From Bin80 sp965215475 (GTDB lineage Bacteria; Bacteroidota; Rhodothermia; Rhodothermales; Bin80): a stretch of DNA of 64,000 nt. Within the stretch, counting starts at the first letter, position 1, and each line of letters begins with the position of its first letter. A program made the translations under genes and the position numbers. The notes beneath the pieces are model-generated. The model made no database searches, had not been told where the DNA came from, and was given only the letters and a program-made list of their open reading frames with translations. Location of the stretch: positions 248,001-312,000 of the forward strand of contig OZ244061.1 of assembly GCA_965215475.1 (NCBI GenBank), read 5' to 3'. Positions 9,329 through 18,483 of this stretch are shown piece after piece.

Positions 9329-9572
9329 TGAATTCTATCTGACACGTGCGTCCTGTTCCAATGTGATTAAAAATCCCCCTCGCATATTTATGTAGGATTC
9401 CCAAAAGATAAGCAGATATATTTCCGAGAATTTTATCTTGAAGCGGGACTTTCGTAGGGATATATACATATTGGAGAGAATTGGATATATCTGATCTTGC
9501 CTGAACCGTATGAGTGCTGATGGCAGGACATCTTCCATACAGGAGAGACTTCTCACTCTATTCTAGGATTCT

Positions 9573-10613
9573 ATGACACTTTCTATTGAAACGATTAATA
9601 ATTGGAACCCGAATGGGCTCACGATCAGATGTATTGATGCGCATACGGAAGGAGAACCCTTACGCATCATTTTGGCAGGTTACCCTCAACCTACCGGTAA
9701 TACGCTTTTGGCGCGCCTAAACGAATTAAAAACTCATCATGATACGCTGCGGACTGCACTGCTGTGGGAACCTCGGGGGCATGCAGATATGTATGGATGC
9801 CTGCTCACGGAGCCCGTTCATGAACATGCCGATTTTGGGGTACTCTTCCTACATAACGAAGGGTATAGTACGATGTGTGGACATGGGATCATTGCTGTGA
9901 CGAAGGTGGTTCTTGAGACAGGGATGTTTCCGAAATCAGAACCTGAAACCCAAGTCTTGATTGATACTCCTGCTGGATTAGTAACGGCATGGGCAAGCAT
10001 TGAGGCGGGGCAAGTGCAATCGGTTCGCTTCAGAAATGTCCCTTCTTTTCCGTGTGTCATGGATCAATTTGTAGATTTGCCTGATATAGGGCGAGTTCGG
10101 TATGATATTGGTTTTGGAGGCGCATACTATGCGTATATCAATGTTAATGAGGTGGGTTTGAAGACAAGCTCAGAATATTATCACGATCTGATATATCTGG
10201 GAAAAATGATCAAAAAAAGGATCAACGCGAACCAAACCATCGCCCACCCCTACGAGCCTGATCTGAGTTTTTTGTACGGAATTGTTTTTATCGGCACTCC
10301 AAAATCATCTCATGCCCACAGCTCTCATGTCTGCGTTTTTGCAGACGGTGAGGTAGACCGAAGTCCCACAGGAACAGGAGTCAGTGGCCGACTCGCGCTA
10401 CTTTATGGGCGTGGAGAACTTACACCTGGTGAACCAATCATCATTGAAAGTATTATCGGAAGCTTCTTCCGAGGAATGATTACAGAAGAAGTTCAATTTG
10501 GCCCCTATCACGCGATCATTCCTGAGATTGAAGGACGCTCATATATTACAGGGCAACATACGTTTATTCTGGATCCTCAAGATCCCTTTCGCGACGGATT
10601 TCTCCTTCGATAA
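9573..10613 (+). CDS. trans-3-hydroxy-L-proline dehydratase (proline racemase superfamily)
   Basis: The 346-residue protein belongs to the proline racemase/hydroxyproline epimerase fold. The first catalytic loop keeps its cysteine (GYSTMCGHGII, Cys about 102). The second loop reads DRSPTGTGVSGR, with Thr near residue 266 where racemases and epimerases have Cys. In this superfamily the Cys/Thr pair marks trans-3-hydroxy-L-proline dehydratase, which forms delta-1-pyrroline-2-carboxylate. The next gene, 6 bases downstream, encodes an ornithine cyclodeaminase-like protein of the type that reduces that product to proline, which supports the call. The substrate is a collagen residue, so the pathway fits growth on animal-derived protein; that ecological point is inference. 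Confidence 0.85.
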   Translation: MTLSIETINNWNPNGLTIRCIDAHTEGEPLRIILAGYPQPTGNTLLARLNELKTHHDTLRTALLWEPRGHADMYGCLLTEPVHEHADFGVLFLHNEGYSTMCGHGIIAVTKVVLETGMFPKSEPETQVLIDTPAGLVTAWASIEAGQVQSVRFRNVPSFPCVMDQFVDLPDIGRVRYDIGFGGAYYAYINVNEVGLKTSSEYYHDLIYLGKMIKKRINANQTIAHPYEPDLSFLYGIVFIGTPKSSHAHSSHVCVFADGEVDRSPTGTGVSGRLALLYGRGELTPGEPIIIESIIGSFFRGMITEEVQFGPYHAIIPEIEGRSYITGQHTFILDPQDPFRDGFLLR

Positions 10614-10619
10614 TCTATT

Positions 10620-11603
10620 ATGCCAACACTTCGGATACTCTCTGGAAAAGACATTGCCACCGCCATCTCCATGCGGGAAGCGATTGATCTTATGCGTGAG
10701 GGCTTTGAGGCGCTTTCTCATGGAAAAGCAAATGTCCCTGTCCGAATGAATATGCCCCTTGGAGAGAGTGGGAAGCGTGCTATCTTTATGCCTGCTTATT
10801 CCATAAGTCATTCACAAGTTGGAATGAAAATGGTACATGTTAACCCTGACAACCCTGATCGTGGTCTCCCCTTTATTCACGCCATCGTTACTCTTAGCGA
10901 TGCAAAAACAGGTATCCCACTTGCTCTCATGGATGGCGAATGGATTACAGCTCTTCGAACAGGTGCCGGGGCAGGATTGGCCACGGAAGTTCTCTCTCGC
11001 CCTGAATCATCGATTTTAGCAATCTTTGGTACTGGAGTTCAGGCACGTACTCAGGTGGAGGCGATCTGTACAGTACGCCCAATCAAAAAAATTATTGTCT
11101 TTGGACGTTCATCTCAAAATACAGATAGATTCATCAATGAAATAAAACACCGCTATAATATCATCGTGACGAAAGCAAAAGAGCCTGTCGAGCTTATGAA
11201 AGCAGATATTATTTGCACGGCTACGACATCGGTATCGCCGGTCTTTCCATCCAAGTATCTTTCGCAGGGGACACATATTAATGGAATTGGTTCCTATCGA
11301 CCTGATATGACGGAAATTCCTGCTGATGTAGTGGCAAAGGCAATCGTATTCGTAGATCAACGGGAAGCATGTCTCCAAGAAGCAGGAGATATTATCGTAC
11401 CGATTCAGCATGGACATTTTGACGCATCACATATTCACGGGGAATTAGGAGAGGTTCTGATGGGCCATATCCAAGGTCGCACCAGCGATTCTGAAATTAC
11501 CTTCTTTAAGTCAGTGGGCAACGCAATTCAAGATCTCGTGGTCGCCAGCTTTTTAGAAAAGCGCTCCTATGAGATGAAACTAGGAACTGAAGTACAATTT
11601 TAA
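10620..11603 (+). CDS. Ornithine cyclodeaminase/mu-crystallin family, probable delta-1-pyrroline-2-carboxylate reductase
   Basis: The 327-residue protein shows the family's NAD(P)-binding glycine motif IFGTGVQARTQVEAI near residue 138 and the conserved substrate-side KMVHVNPDNPDRGLPFIHA. Members of this family act as ornithine cyclodeaminase, ketimine reductase or pyrroline-2-carboxylate reductase. The 6-base spacing to a hydroxyproline dehydratase gene makes the last role most likely: reduction of the cyclic imine to L-proline with NAD(P)H. Together the two genes would convert trans-3-hydroxy-L-proline to proline in two cytosolic steps. No regulator or transporter is adjacent. Confidence 0.85.
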   Translation: MPTLRILSGKDIATAISMREAIDLMREGFEALSHGKANVPVRMNMPLGESGKRAIFMPAYSISHSQVGMKMVHVNPDNPDRGLPFIHAIVTLSDAKTGIPLALMDGEWITALRTGAGAGLATEVLSRPESSILAIFGTGVQARTQVEAICTVRPIKKIIVFGRSSQNTDRFINEIKHRYNIIVTKAKEPVELMKADIICTATTSVSPVFPSKYLSQGTHINGIGSYRPDMTEIPADVVAKAIVFVDQREACLQEAGDIIVPIQHGHFDASHIHGELGEVLMGHIQGRTSDSEITFFKSVGNAIQDLVVASFLEKRSYEMKLGTEVQF

Positions 11604-11664
11604 GAGAACGAGGTAACTAGTCTATAAATCAGATTTTTATGCAGTGCTCCCCACTAAATAATTC

Positions 11665-12279
11665 CTACCCACTATCCCCTATACAGAATTGTTGATATAT
11701 TGCGAGGAATATGGGGAATGGACATGTCCATAATTGTCTATCAAGGTACGGAATATAGCTTCTTTCGTGTGGTATATGTGTTGTTTTCGTTTGTACCTTA
11801 TTCCATCGGGCAACTCCAAGGCTGCGCATATATATGTTCCCATTCTTTTGCTTTTGAGTCAATACGCATACCCCTCGGGCAAGCATTCGGCCCACACACT
11901 TTCCGAAGGCAATCTGCTGCCTCCATCCTGCTCCCTCTTCAAGTTCACAAGATTCAATTTCATCAAATGTTTTTGCTGCTATTGTGAAGGCTACTACCAT
12001 TGAAAATAATTGTGCATATTTCCCTACGAATTGAGCATACGGAACACCTCTTATGGTTTCTCCGACAAGATTTGCATCTTCAATCAATTCGGGGGCTTGA
12101 CTACCTATGTTTAAGGTGGCATTATCTGTCGCATAACGTTTTGCCAATGATATGATCTCCTCAAAACGGTCAGGCTCATTCTCCTCCTCTGCAGGACTTT
12201 GGCAAGCTGCAAACATCAACAACCAGAAGGCGAACAGATATGCAGAGATTTTCAAGCTTCGCATAACACCGTGCTTCAT
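11665..12279 (-). CDS. Putative lipoprotein of unknown function
   Basis: I do not recognise the family. The 204-residue product starts with a signal peptide ending in the lipobox-like LMFAAC, so it is probably anchored in a membrane by lipid on Cys26. A charged acidic linker (PAEEENEPDRFEE) follows, then a mostly helical region with a hydrophobic stretch (FSMVVAFTIAAKTF). The last 60 residues have low-complexity, aromatic and basic composition unlike the rest, so the true end may have been altered by a nearby frameshift. The gene lies between the hydroxyproline operon (convergent) and a decayed ISL3 copy that starts 108 bases upstream of its start codon. Confidence 0.5.
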   Translation of the reverse strand: MKHGVMRSLKISAYLFAFWLLMFAACQSPAEEENEPDRFEEIISLAKRYATDNATLNIGSQAPELIEDANLVGETIRGVPYAQFVGKYAQLFSMVVAFTIAAKTFDEIESCELEEGAGWRQQIAFGKCVGRMLARGVCVLTQKQKNGNIYMRSLGVARWNKVQTKTTHIPHERSYIPYLDRQLWTCPFPIFLAIYQQFCIGDSG

Positions 12280-12386
12280 TGGTTCAGTGTTTTAGTTGAA
12301 GAATATCATTACATAGACATTAAGGATCATCTTTCGGAATCATTGCTGTCTGGTACAATACAACTTCAATATAATATAAATAAAAT

Positions 12387-13390
12387 GGCTCTTCGCCCAT
12401 TTTTGTGAGGAATTGTGATTTTTTCAGGTTCTGGGACTCAGGTCCAGTCCGCCCAAATGAACGTAAATTGCGTCTACGAATCGGGCTTGGTTCCTTGATC
12501 GCCCAGGCTCGGGCGATACGGGTACGCAGCGCATGGAATGCCTTCTTCTGCTTCATTTACAGGTTGCTTTTGAGCCACATATGTTTGCTTCCCGTCCACA
12601 TCTCATTCCCATTCTTGCGGAGTTCTTTGTGCTCCTGTCGCCGCACCTTGTCCACCCCATCTCCCAGATACTTGGCGACATGGAACCGGTCAAAGCAGAT
12701 CTTCTCCTTTGCATTCGCAAGACACGCTTTGGTCGCTTGCATGTACGCAGGCTCCATCTCCGAATGCCCTGCAACTGGGCCAACGACCATTGCGGATACC
12801 AATCCATCAGAGTGGTCTTTTCCCGTCCAATCCCCACATACAGCACCGTGTCTGCATTGGACACCATCGTCAGGTACCTGTGGTACGAGATCTCATCCAC
12901 ACAAATATTCGCAACCACCTACTCTTTTCTTCGAGCCTTCCCCCGCACGCCGTTGGATCCCGGCAATGCCTTTCCACCCCATCCCTAACGGGCGGGAAAT
13001 TGCCAAAATACTCGTCTCCTTCATCCATCCGATCACATACGCCTCAAAGTCATGCGTGGATCGGGAACTTGCGTCTCCCAGGGAACCCAAATCGTCTTCA
13101 CTCCATGCTCCGAGCATTGGATCCGTGCAACTAGGATCGTTTGATCAGTACACGGATCCAGGTGGCACCATTGCCGCGCCGTACGCAGATCGTAAAAAGG
13201 ACTTGCTTTTCCACATTCTGGACACGTCAACGAAGACGGATCTGTACAGATCAACGTCACCGTCCTTTGTTTGGCTTGATCATCGTAGGTATCTTCTAAG
13301 ATCTCCCAGGGGGCCTGGAGACCTAGGCTTTTCTCAACGGAGGAGACGGTTTGCATGGGATTTTTTAATTTAGGTGGAAGACGAAGACCC
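12387..13390 (-). mobile_element. Decayed ISL3 element (copy B), internally deleted
   Basis: The end at 12387 begins GGCTCTTCGCCCATTTTTG, and the other end, read inward on the minus strand from 13390, begins GGGTCTTCGTCTTCC. Both match the intact copy at 6740-8086. The transposase runs from about 13356 to 12420 on the minus strand in several frames. Recognisable pieces are SLGLQAPWEILEDTYDDQA, SLTCPECGKASPFYDLRTA, VANICVDEISYHRYLTMV and MKQKKAFHALRT, after which most of the C-terminal third is missing. No matching target duplication is seen (AATAAAAT against TTTCTTTT), so flanking DNA has changed or the ends have recombined. The element is not functional by itself. Confidence 0.85.
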
Positions 13391-13876
13391 TTTCTTTTGA
13401 GGCAATCATCGGGCAACAATCACACTATCAAAACCGATGCAAATCCTGCTTTGGTAGGATTGCCAGGGATACTGATAATATCCAAAATAATCCCACAGGT
13501 TGCAGTTTGATGGAATTTCCCTTAACTTGAAATGATCAATTAGATCAGAATTGACATCTATCCCCCCTTATTCATCTCAAATTGCGATTTGAGCCCAGCT
13601 TGAACGATTCAGATTTGCTCATCTGATCAAACAACCCTTCCAAGATAAGGAGAACCTTGATAATTCTCTTTTCAAGAGGGCATTTTTCTCTTTTTTTATT
13701 GAAAAAAATCCATTGTTGAGATAAGTCAAACGTATTTTGAGCTTTTTTTATCTATAATAGTTTCACGCATCTTCACGCAATTTCAAATTTTTGTTGCCAT
13801 TGGATCCTTTGGATCCATGCTCCAATTGTCTGAGATGGATGTTTTTTCGTCACCAATTTCACCCCGGAGGTGAATC
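13391..13876. other. AT-rich intergenic segment, no gene seen
   Basis: This stretch of 486 bases between the ISL3 remnant and the IS1380-type gene has no convincing open frame. It is AT-rich, with runs of T and A around 13680-13760. Just before 13877 there is an inverted repeat TTCACC-CCGG-AGGTGAA at about 13857-13873 whose right half contains a Shine-Dalgarno-like GGAGGTG. That is unusual in this window, where most starts lack one. The left part of the IS1380-type element presumably lies here, but I cannot place its end. Confidence 0.5.
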
Positions 13877-15417
13877 ATGACGGACTCTCAAAACTTACAG
13901 GTTCAGATCCCCTATAACCACTCTATTTTGGTGCAGGCATCCACGACCAACCATACGACTTCCGATGCGGGGGCTCTATCTATGAGGGGGCTGATTGAAG
14001 CTACAGGTATTCTTCCCTATCTGGTGGACAATCTCCATGATCCACGGGATCCCTATCGTACCACACACTCCATGGAGGATCTGCTTTTGCAGCCGACGAT
14101 GCAAGGATGGGACTTGTCCAGTAAAGATCTGGGCAATGACCCCGCATTACGGGTCGCTCTCCGTACGGAGCGGGGCGAAGCCGTTGTCGATCCAGCCAAC
14201 CAGCCGGCATCGCAACCGACGATGTCACGCTTTTGGAGCATTCTCGGTGCACCGGATAATGTTGAGGTGATGCAGAAGGGTCTTCTGAATGGAGCATAGG
14301 CTCGTACGCAGCGGCGGTGAACGTCTGGATGAAGTCATCCTTGATGTCGATGCCATGCCCATGGCCATCAACTGGGATGCAAGTATAATGGTCATTACAA
14401 GCGAACCGTCTTCTTGCCGTTGTTTGTGACGTGTGGAGAAACGGGGGATGTCCTTGGAGCGTCCAGGCACGCAACGGGAAGCGACCAACTGTCAGAAGGT
14501 CATGATTCCTATCGGTGAACAGGTTCAAAAACATGCCGCGGATCGTGTCATTTTTCGCCTTGATGCGGGATTCAATAGTCCTGAGGTGTACGAGGATATA
14601 GAGAGCGCAGGCCTGTTTTATGTGACACGCTTGAAGGGCAACAACAAGTTAAAGGCGATGGCCGAAGCCTATTTTGATGGGAAAGGATGTCCACCGAATA
14701 CCTATGGCTATGTTGAGTTGATGTATCAAGCGGAGAGTTGGGATGGTCCACGTCGGGTCGTGATGGTCATACGGCCTCGTCCAGCTGAACTCTATGAAGA
14801 CTACTTCTTTTTGCTGACCAACCTTGACGCAGAGACCTATTCGGGGGAAGCACTGGCGAAGATGTACGCGATGCGTGGAAAGGCTGAAAAGCATCAGGGG
14901 GAAATCAAAGAGTTGATCAATCAAGTCATGCTGTCATCCACAGAACGTCCCAAGGAACACTACAGAGGCCATAAGATCATCCGTGAACAGGAGCCTGAAA
15001 CAGTGGAAGAACGAGAGGTTCGCAGAGAAAATGCCGTGCGTCTTCTATCGGTTCTCTATGCATATCAGATCATGCATATTGGTCGATGCCTTCATCGCAC
15101 CAGAGGTGGTGCCCAATGTGGAGCGTAGCCCTGTCACATCAGACACCGAAGTTCATCAGGATACATCTCTGAAGATCAACACGGAAACGATGATGGTGGA
15201 TGACACGCAGAACACCGATGCCAGTACAGAGGTACTAAAGCATACCCCTCACATGCAGATTACCACCTTTCGCCTCCACCTACTAAAAGTCGGTGCAACC
15301 CTTGCACGCCATAGTCGCTACGTTACGTTTTCTATCGCCCTGTCGGCAGAGCAACTATGGATCCGTTTTTGGGATCACCTTCTGCGACTGCGGTGGCACT
15401 GCTTGCCCGATATCTAA
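13877..15417 (+). pseudogene. IS1380-family transposase, broken by frameshifts
   Basis: Three successive frames cover one DDE transposase. Frame one (13877-14299) has SDAGALSMRGLIEATG, DPRDPYRTTHSMEDLL and SQPTMSRFWSILGA, typical of the N-terminus of IS1380 transposases. The bridging region (about 14300-14430) reads HGHQLGCKYNGHYKRT and FLPLFVTCGETGDVLGA in another frame, giving the first catalytic loop. A further frame (14433-15128) carries VIFRLDAGFNSPEVYE and the region around GKAEKHQGEIKELINQ. A last shift near 15090 leads to the C-terminal LHLLKVGATLARHSRYVTF. At least two frameshifts are needed, so it is inactive. A strong GGAGGTG ribosome site precedes the start. The product would have been about 500 residues. 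Confidence 0.82.
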
Positions 15418-15420
15418 CGC

Positions 15421-15446
15421 CAACCACCTCATCTGAGGTGGTTTTA
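15421..15446 (+). terminator. Hairpin with T-tract after the IS1380-type gene
   Basis: CCACCTCA and TGAGGTGG pair as a perfect short hairpin, flanked by AA and TTTT. It starts a few bases after the last recognisable transposase codon and so could be the element's own terminator. Confidence 0.6.
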
Positions 15447-16081
15447 CAAGTCAAAAAAAAAATCCGAAACATCAACGTATAGGAGAGGTGCGTCCATACG
15501 GTAGGATTGGGTATGCGATACATGACTGCACTTGGTGCGATTGGAGGGCCGAACTACTACCATGATAGTAGTTAGCCGGATTCCAACGGAAAAAAGCAGG
15601 AGATTCTGTTGCATGAGAGGTTCGTGTATCATCTCCCTGCGATGGATGAACCGTCAACCCAGACTTGGACATAAACAGCGTCTTCATGCCTACCTTTTTA
15701 GCCAAAATAATCAGGATTTGACCCGAAAATATCGACGATGAAGAAAGAAAAGCTGCGAATCTCAGCAAGATGACGATTTAACAGAGATCGGAGGTTGAGA
15801 TGAATAAGAAGGGTCTATATAAGAAACAAGGCAAATTTCAATGAAAACCACTATTCATAGACAATTCTACCCCGGACAAATAGAGAATAACCTTATCGAA
15901 AGCCGTTCCGAAAATATCCAGGGTTTTGAATCAGGGAGATGATGACACGGCAAATATCACGCAGGGAATTGCTGAAGATTGGTGCAGGAAGCCTCTTTCT
16001 TAGTTCACGTCAACGTACAATTTGTATCCATACGAAAATCCCATATCCCCAGCGCCTAAGGGATCCTGCAGTTCATGGTCT
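15447..16081. other. Unassigned segment between IS1380-type and IS66 elements
   Basis: This stretch of 635 bases has no gene I can support. Short open frames on both strands (for example 15472-15768 minus) show no domain and have skewed composition. The right end of the IS1380-type element is presumably inside it. I see no tRNA, strong hairpin or repeat shared with the rest of the window. Confidence 0.4.
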
Positions 16082-17830
16082 GGTGCAGTAGGATGGGGGA
16101 TGGATGTATCTCTGCCGTGAGATCTATGCTGCTTTTGCGAGCGTGATTTGCTGAGGTGCCTTCCAATGCTGAGGCAGTAGCGTAGCCCTCTCTTCTTCGG
16201 CCATCGTATGGATTCGTTTTAATACGTCCACCAACCACTCTCGTGGGTTCACCTCGTGCAAGGTGCAGGTATGGAGCAATGAATCGAGTATTGCAGTACG
16301 TTGCGCCGCATCATGCGAACCCGCAAACAGGTAATTCTTTCGTCCGAGTGCAATCGGGCGAACCCGGTTTTCGACCAGATTGGTGTCAATCTCTACTTCC
16401 CCATGATCCAAAAATCGCGTGAGTTTCTCCCAACGAACTAACGCATAGTACACGGCCTGTTTCCAGGACTTCGGGCCGACCCTTGCATGGAGCTCCAGAA
16501 AGGCCTTGAGTTGATCAAAGATCGGAGCGGATTTCTCCTGACGGATGCGCTGACGCTCTTCAAACGAGACTCCACGCTCGCGAAGATCGCGTTCAATCGC
16601 ATAGATCTTCCTGAACAGCGATAAGATCACCTTTACATTCTCTTGAACAAACGCATACTCGGATGTCTTCACCTTCTCAAACTTGCGACGACAATGCGTC
16701 ACGCAATTGAAGTGCTCAATCCCGTCCAACTCGTCAAAAACGTCATAGACACGGTACGCGTCGGTCTGCAATTTCCCCTGAAAACCATCTAGGATCTTCA
16801 TCGGACCATCGCGCGATCGTCCACGCTGGTACTCCACAAACACTAACATCGGAGTCGGTGCAGAGTACAGCCAATAATAACCAAGATGATGCTTGCCCGA
16901 CGCGTTGCTCTTGACGGGATCCCGCACCGGAATGCGGGTCTCATCCGCCTGTATATATTCGCTGTCAAGCACTTCTTGCCGATGCAACTCGTACAGGGGC
17001 TTGAGATCCTTGGCAACATGGGTGCAATAATCGTTCAACGTAGAGCTGGGAAGATCTGCACCTAAGCGTGAGAACTGTTTGCGGGTACGATCCACCGGTA
17101 GGTGATCCACATATTTGTGGATCACGATTTGCGCCAACATCTCCGCCGATGCCGTCCGTTTTCCCCTCACATTCGCCGGCAACTCTCCCATCAAAACCCC
17201 GGCACCTTGGTTCGTTGGATCCACATACTTGTTGCGGACATACTCATACACAAAGATCCGCGCAGGTTGATAATGGAAGACCCGGTGCACCTCCTCACCA
17301 ATCTTTTTGAGATGGGACAACTCTCCCTCTGGATCCATCACAATGGTTTTCGTGGGAAGATCCTGGTTCCGGCCCCCAAACAGCCGCCTCGGTTTCTTTC
17401 GTGAGTACGCCACCTTGATCTCTTTTTCCTCTTCTTGTACAGGGGGCATTTCCGGAGCCAAGTCTTCAAATAATTCCATCTGATTCGGATCCACAAACCG
17501 CTCCCGAGTTGGCCCATACAACTTGCGAAGAAGGTAGTCGATCTTCTCCTGAGCATCGACCATCTCTTCCTTGGCCTGAATTAACTCGGACAGAAACAGC
17601 CGCACAAACTCTTCGCACTCGTCTCCAAATTTGTCCATCAATTCCAGCACGCGCTGCGCATTCTCCTCGCCCAGAATTGCCACCAAAATGGGCCCCAAAG
17701 ATTCGTTCAAAACCGGTGGATTCTTTGTACTGCTCATGGTAGAATAAAGATACGAATTTCCCTGGAAACCTCCGCAAAAATTTACCCTGTTTTTGAGAGT
17801 ATTTCTCAAAAAAACCCCATCCACTTCACC
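16082..17830 (-). mobile_element. IS66-family element, single-gene type
   Basis: An imperfect inverted repeat brackets the transposase: GGTGCAGTAGGATGGGG at 16082-16098, and on the other strand GGTGAAGTGGATGGGG reading in from 17830. The true tips may lie up to 8 bases further out, since GTAGAGTC precedes the right repeat and IS66 ends commonly begin GTA. No 8-bp target duplication could be found. Only the large transposase gene is present. The accessory tnpA/tnpB genes of classic IS66 are absent, as in the ISBst12-like branch. A perfect 9-bp hairpin (TTTTTGAGA/TCTCAAAAA, 17790-17812) lies between the right repeat and the gene. Confidence 0.7.
16124..17737 (-). CDS. IS66-family transposase (TnpC), intact
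   Basis: From ATG 17737 the protein has 537 residues. The frame extends to 17824, but the extra part crosses the terminal hairpin and looks non-coding. It has an N-terminal leucine-zipper-like helix (LIQAKEEMVDAQEKIDYLL), then LYGPTRERF and a basic linker. The IS66 core follows: YVDHLPVDRTRKQFSRLG, the first catalytic Asp in SEYIQADETRIPV, the second in KLQTDAYRVYD, and the glutamate in VEIDTNLVENRVRPIALGRK. The C-terminal IS66 tail LDSLLHTCTLHEVNPREWL is present. All catalytic positions and the full length are intact, so it may be active. Confidence 0.95.
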   Translation of the reverse strand: MSSTKNPPVLNESLGPILVAILGEENAQRVLELMDKFGDECEEFVRLFLSELIQAKEEMVDAQEKIDYLLRKLYGPTRERFVDPNQMELFEDLAPEMPPVQEEEKEIKVAYSRKKPRRLFGGRNQDLPTKTIVMDPEGELSHLKKIGEEVHRVFHYQPARIFVYEYVRNKYVDPTNQGAGVLMGELPANVRGKRTASAEMLAQIVIHKYVDHLPVDRTRKQFSRLGADLPSSTLNDYCTHVAKDLKPLYELHRQEVLDSEYIQADETRIPVRDPVKSNASGKHHLGYYWLYSAPTPMLVFVEYQRGRSRDGPMKILDGFQGKLQTDAYRVYDVFDELDGIEHFNCVTHCRRKFEKVKTSEYAFVQENVKVILSLFRKIYAIERDLRERGVSFEERQRIRQEKSAPIFDQLKAFLELHARVGPKSWKQAVYYALVRWEKLTRFLDHGEVEIDTNLVENRVRPIALGRKNYLFAGSHDAAQRTAILDSLLHTCTLHEVNPREWLVDVLKRIHTMAEEERATLLPQHWKAPQQITLAKAA

Positions 17831-18483
17831 GACTCTACAGCGAAATAGAACCCCTCAAAAAAAAACTACCCGATCCGTTTCATCTTGGTGCTTGGTTCCA
17901 CATATTGGATCTCCGTACACATGGAAAATGATCCACCCCAACGTATGAGTGAAAATGATTACCTTACATGGGATTTTCGTATAGATACTACAATTCAACT
18001 CGATTCCGTTTGTCTTGGTGTGATTGCAGATTTGCATCATGGCTTAGCACCACGGGCAATGGAGCGATTGGATGTATTTATGCAAGCCGTCGCCAAGCGC
18101 AAACCTGATGCGATTCTCCAGTTAGGAGATTTCAATTTTGGGACCAAGGAAAGTGACGAGTGTCTGGATCTCTGGAATTCATATACAGGCCCAAGGTACC
18201 ATGTACTCGGCAACCATGACATGGACTTCATGTCCAAGGATGTTATTGTTCAAAAGTGGGGTATGCCAGCTCCCTACTATTCCTTCGATTTTGATCCTTA
18301 CCATGTGGTAGTTCTAGACCGAAACAATCTGAAGATAGATGAAGGTTATACGCCCTACAGTGAGGCTAATTTCTATGTAGACGCCTCTCTGCGCGGCTAC
18401 GCCGATGATACTCAACTCGCATGGCTCTATGATGACCTCGCCAAATCATCCCTTCCAACCGTTGTATTTGTTCACCAAGGCCT

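Noticed and set aside
9335..9556. 73-codon minus-strand frame between tRNA-Thr and the dehydratase gene
   Set aside because: No domain or plausible start context; the interval is short, AT-rich and more likely the operon's promoter region.
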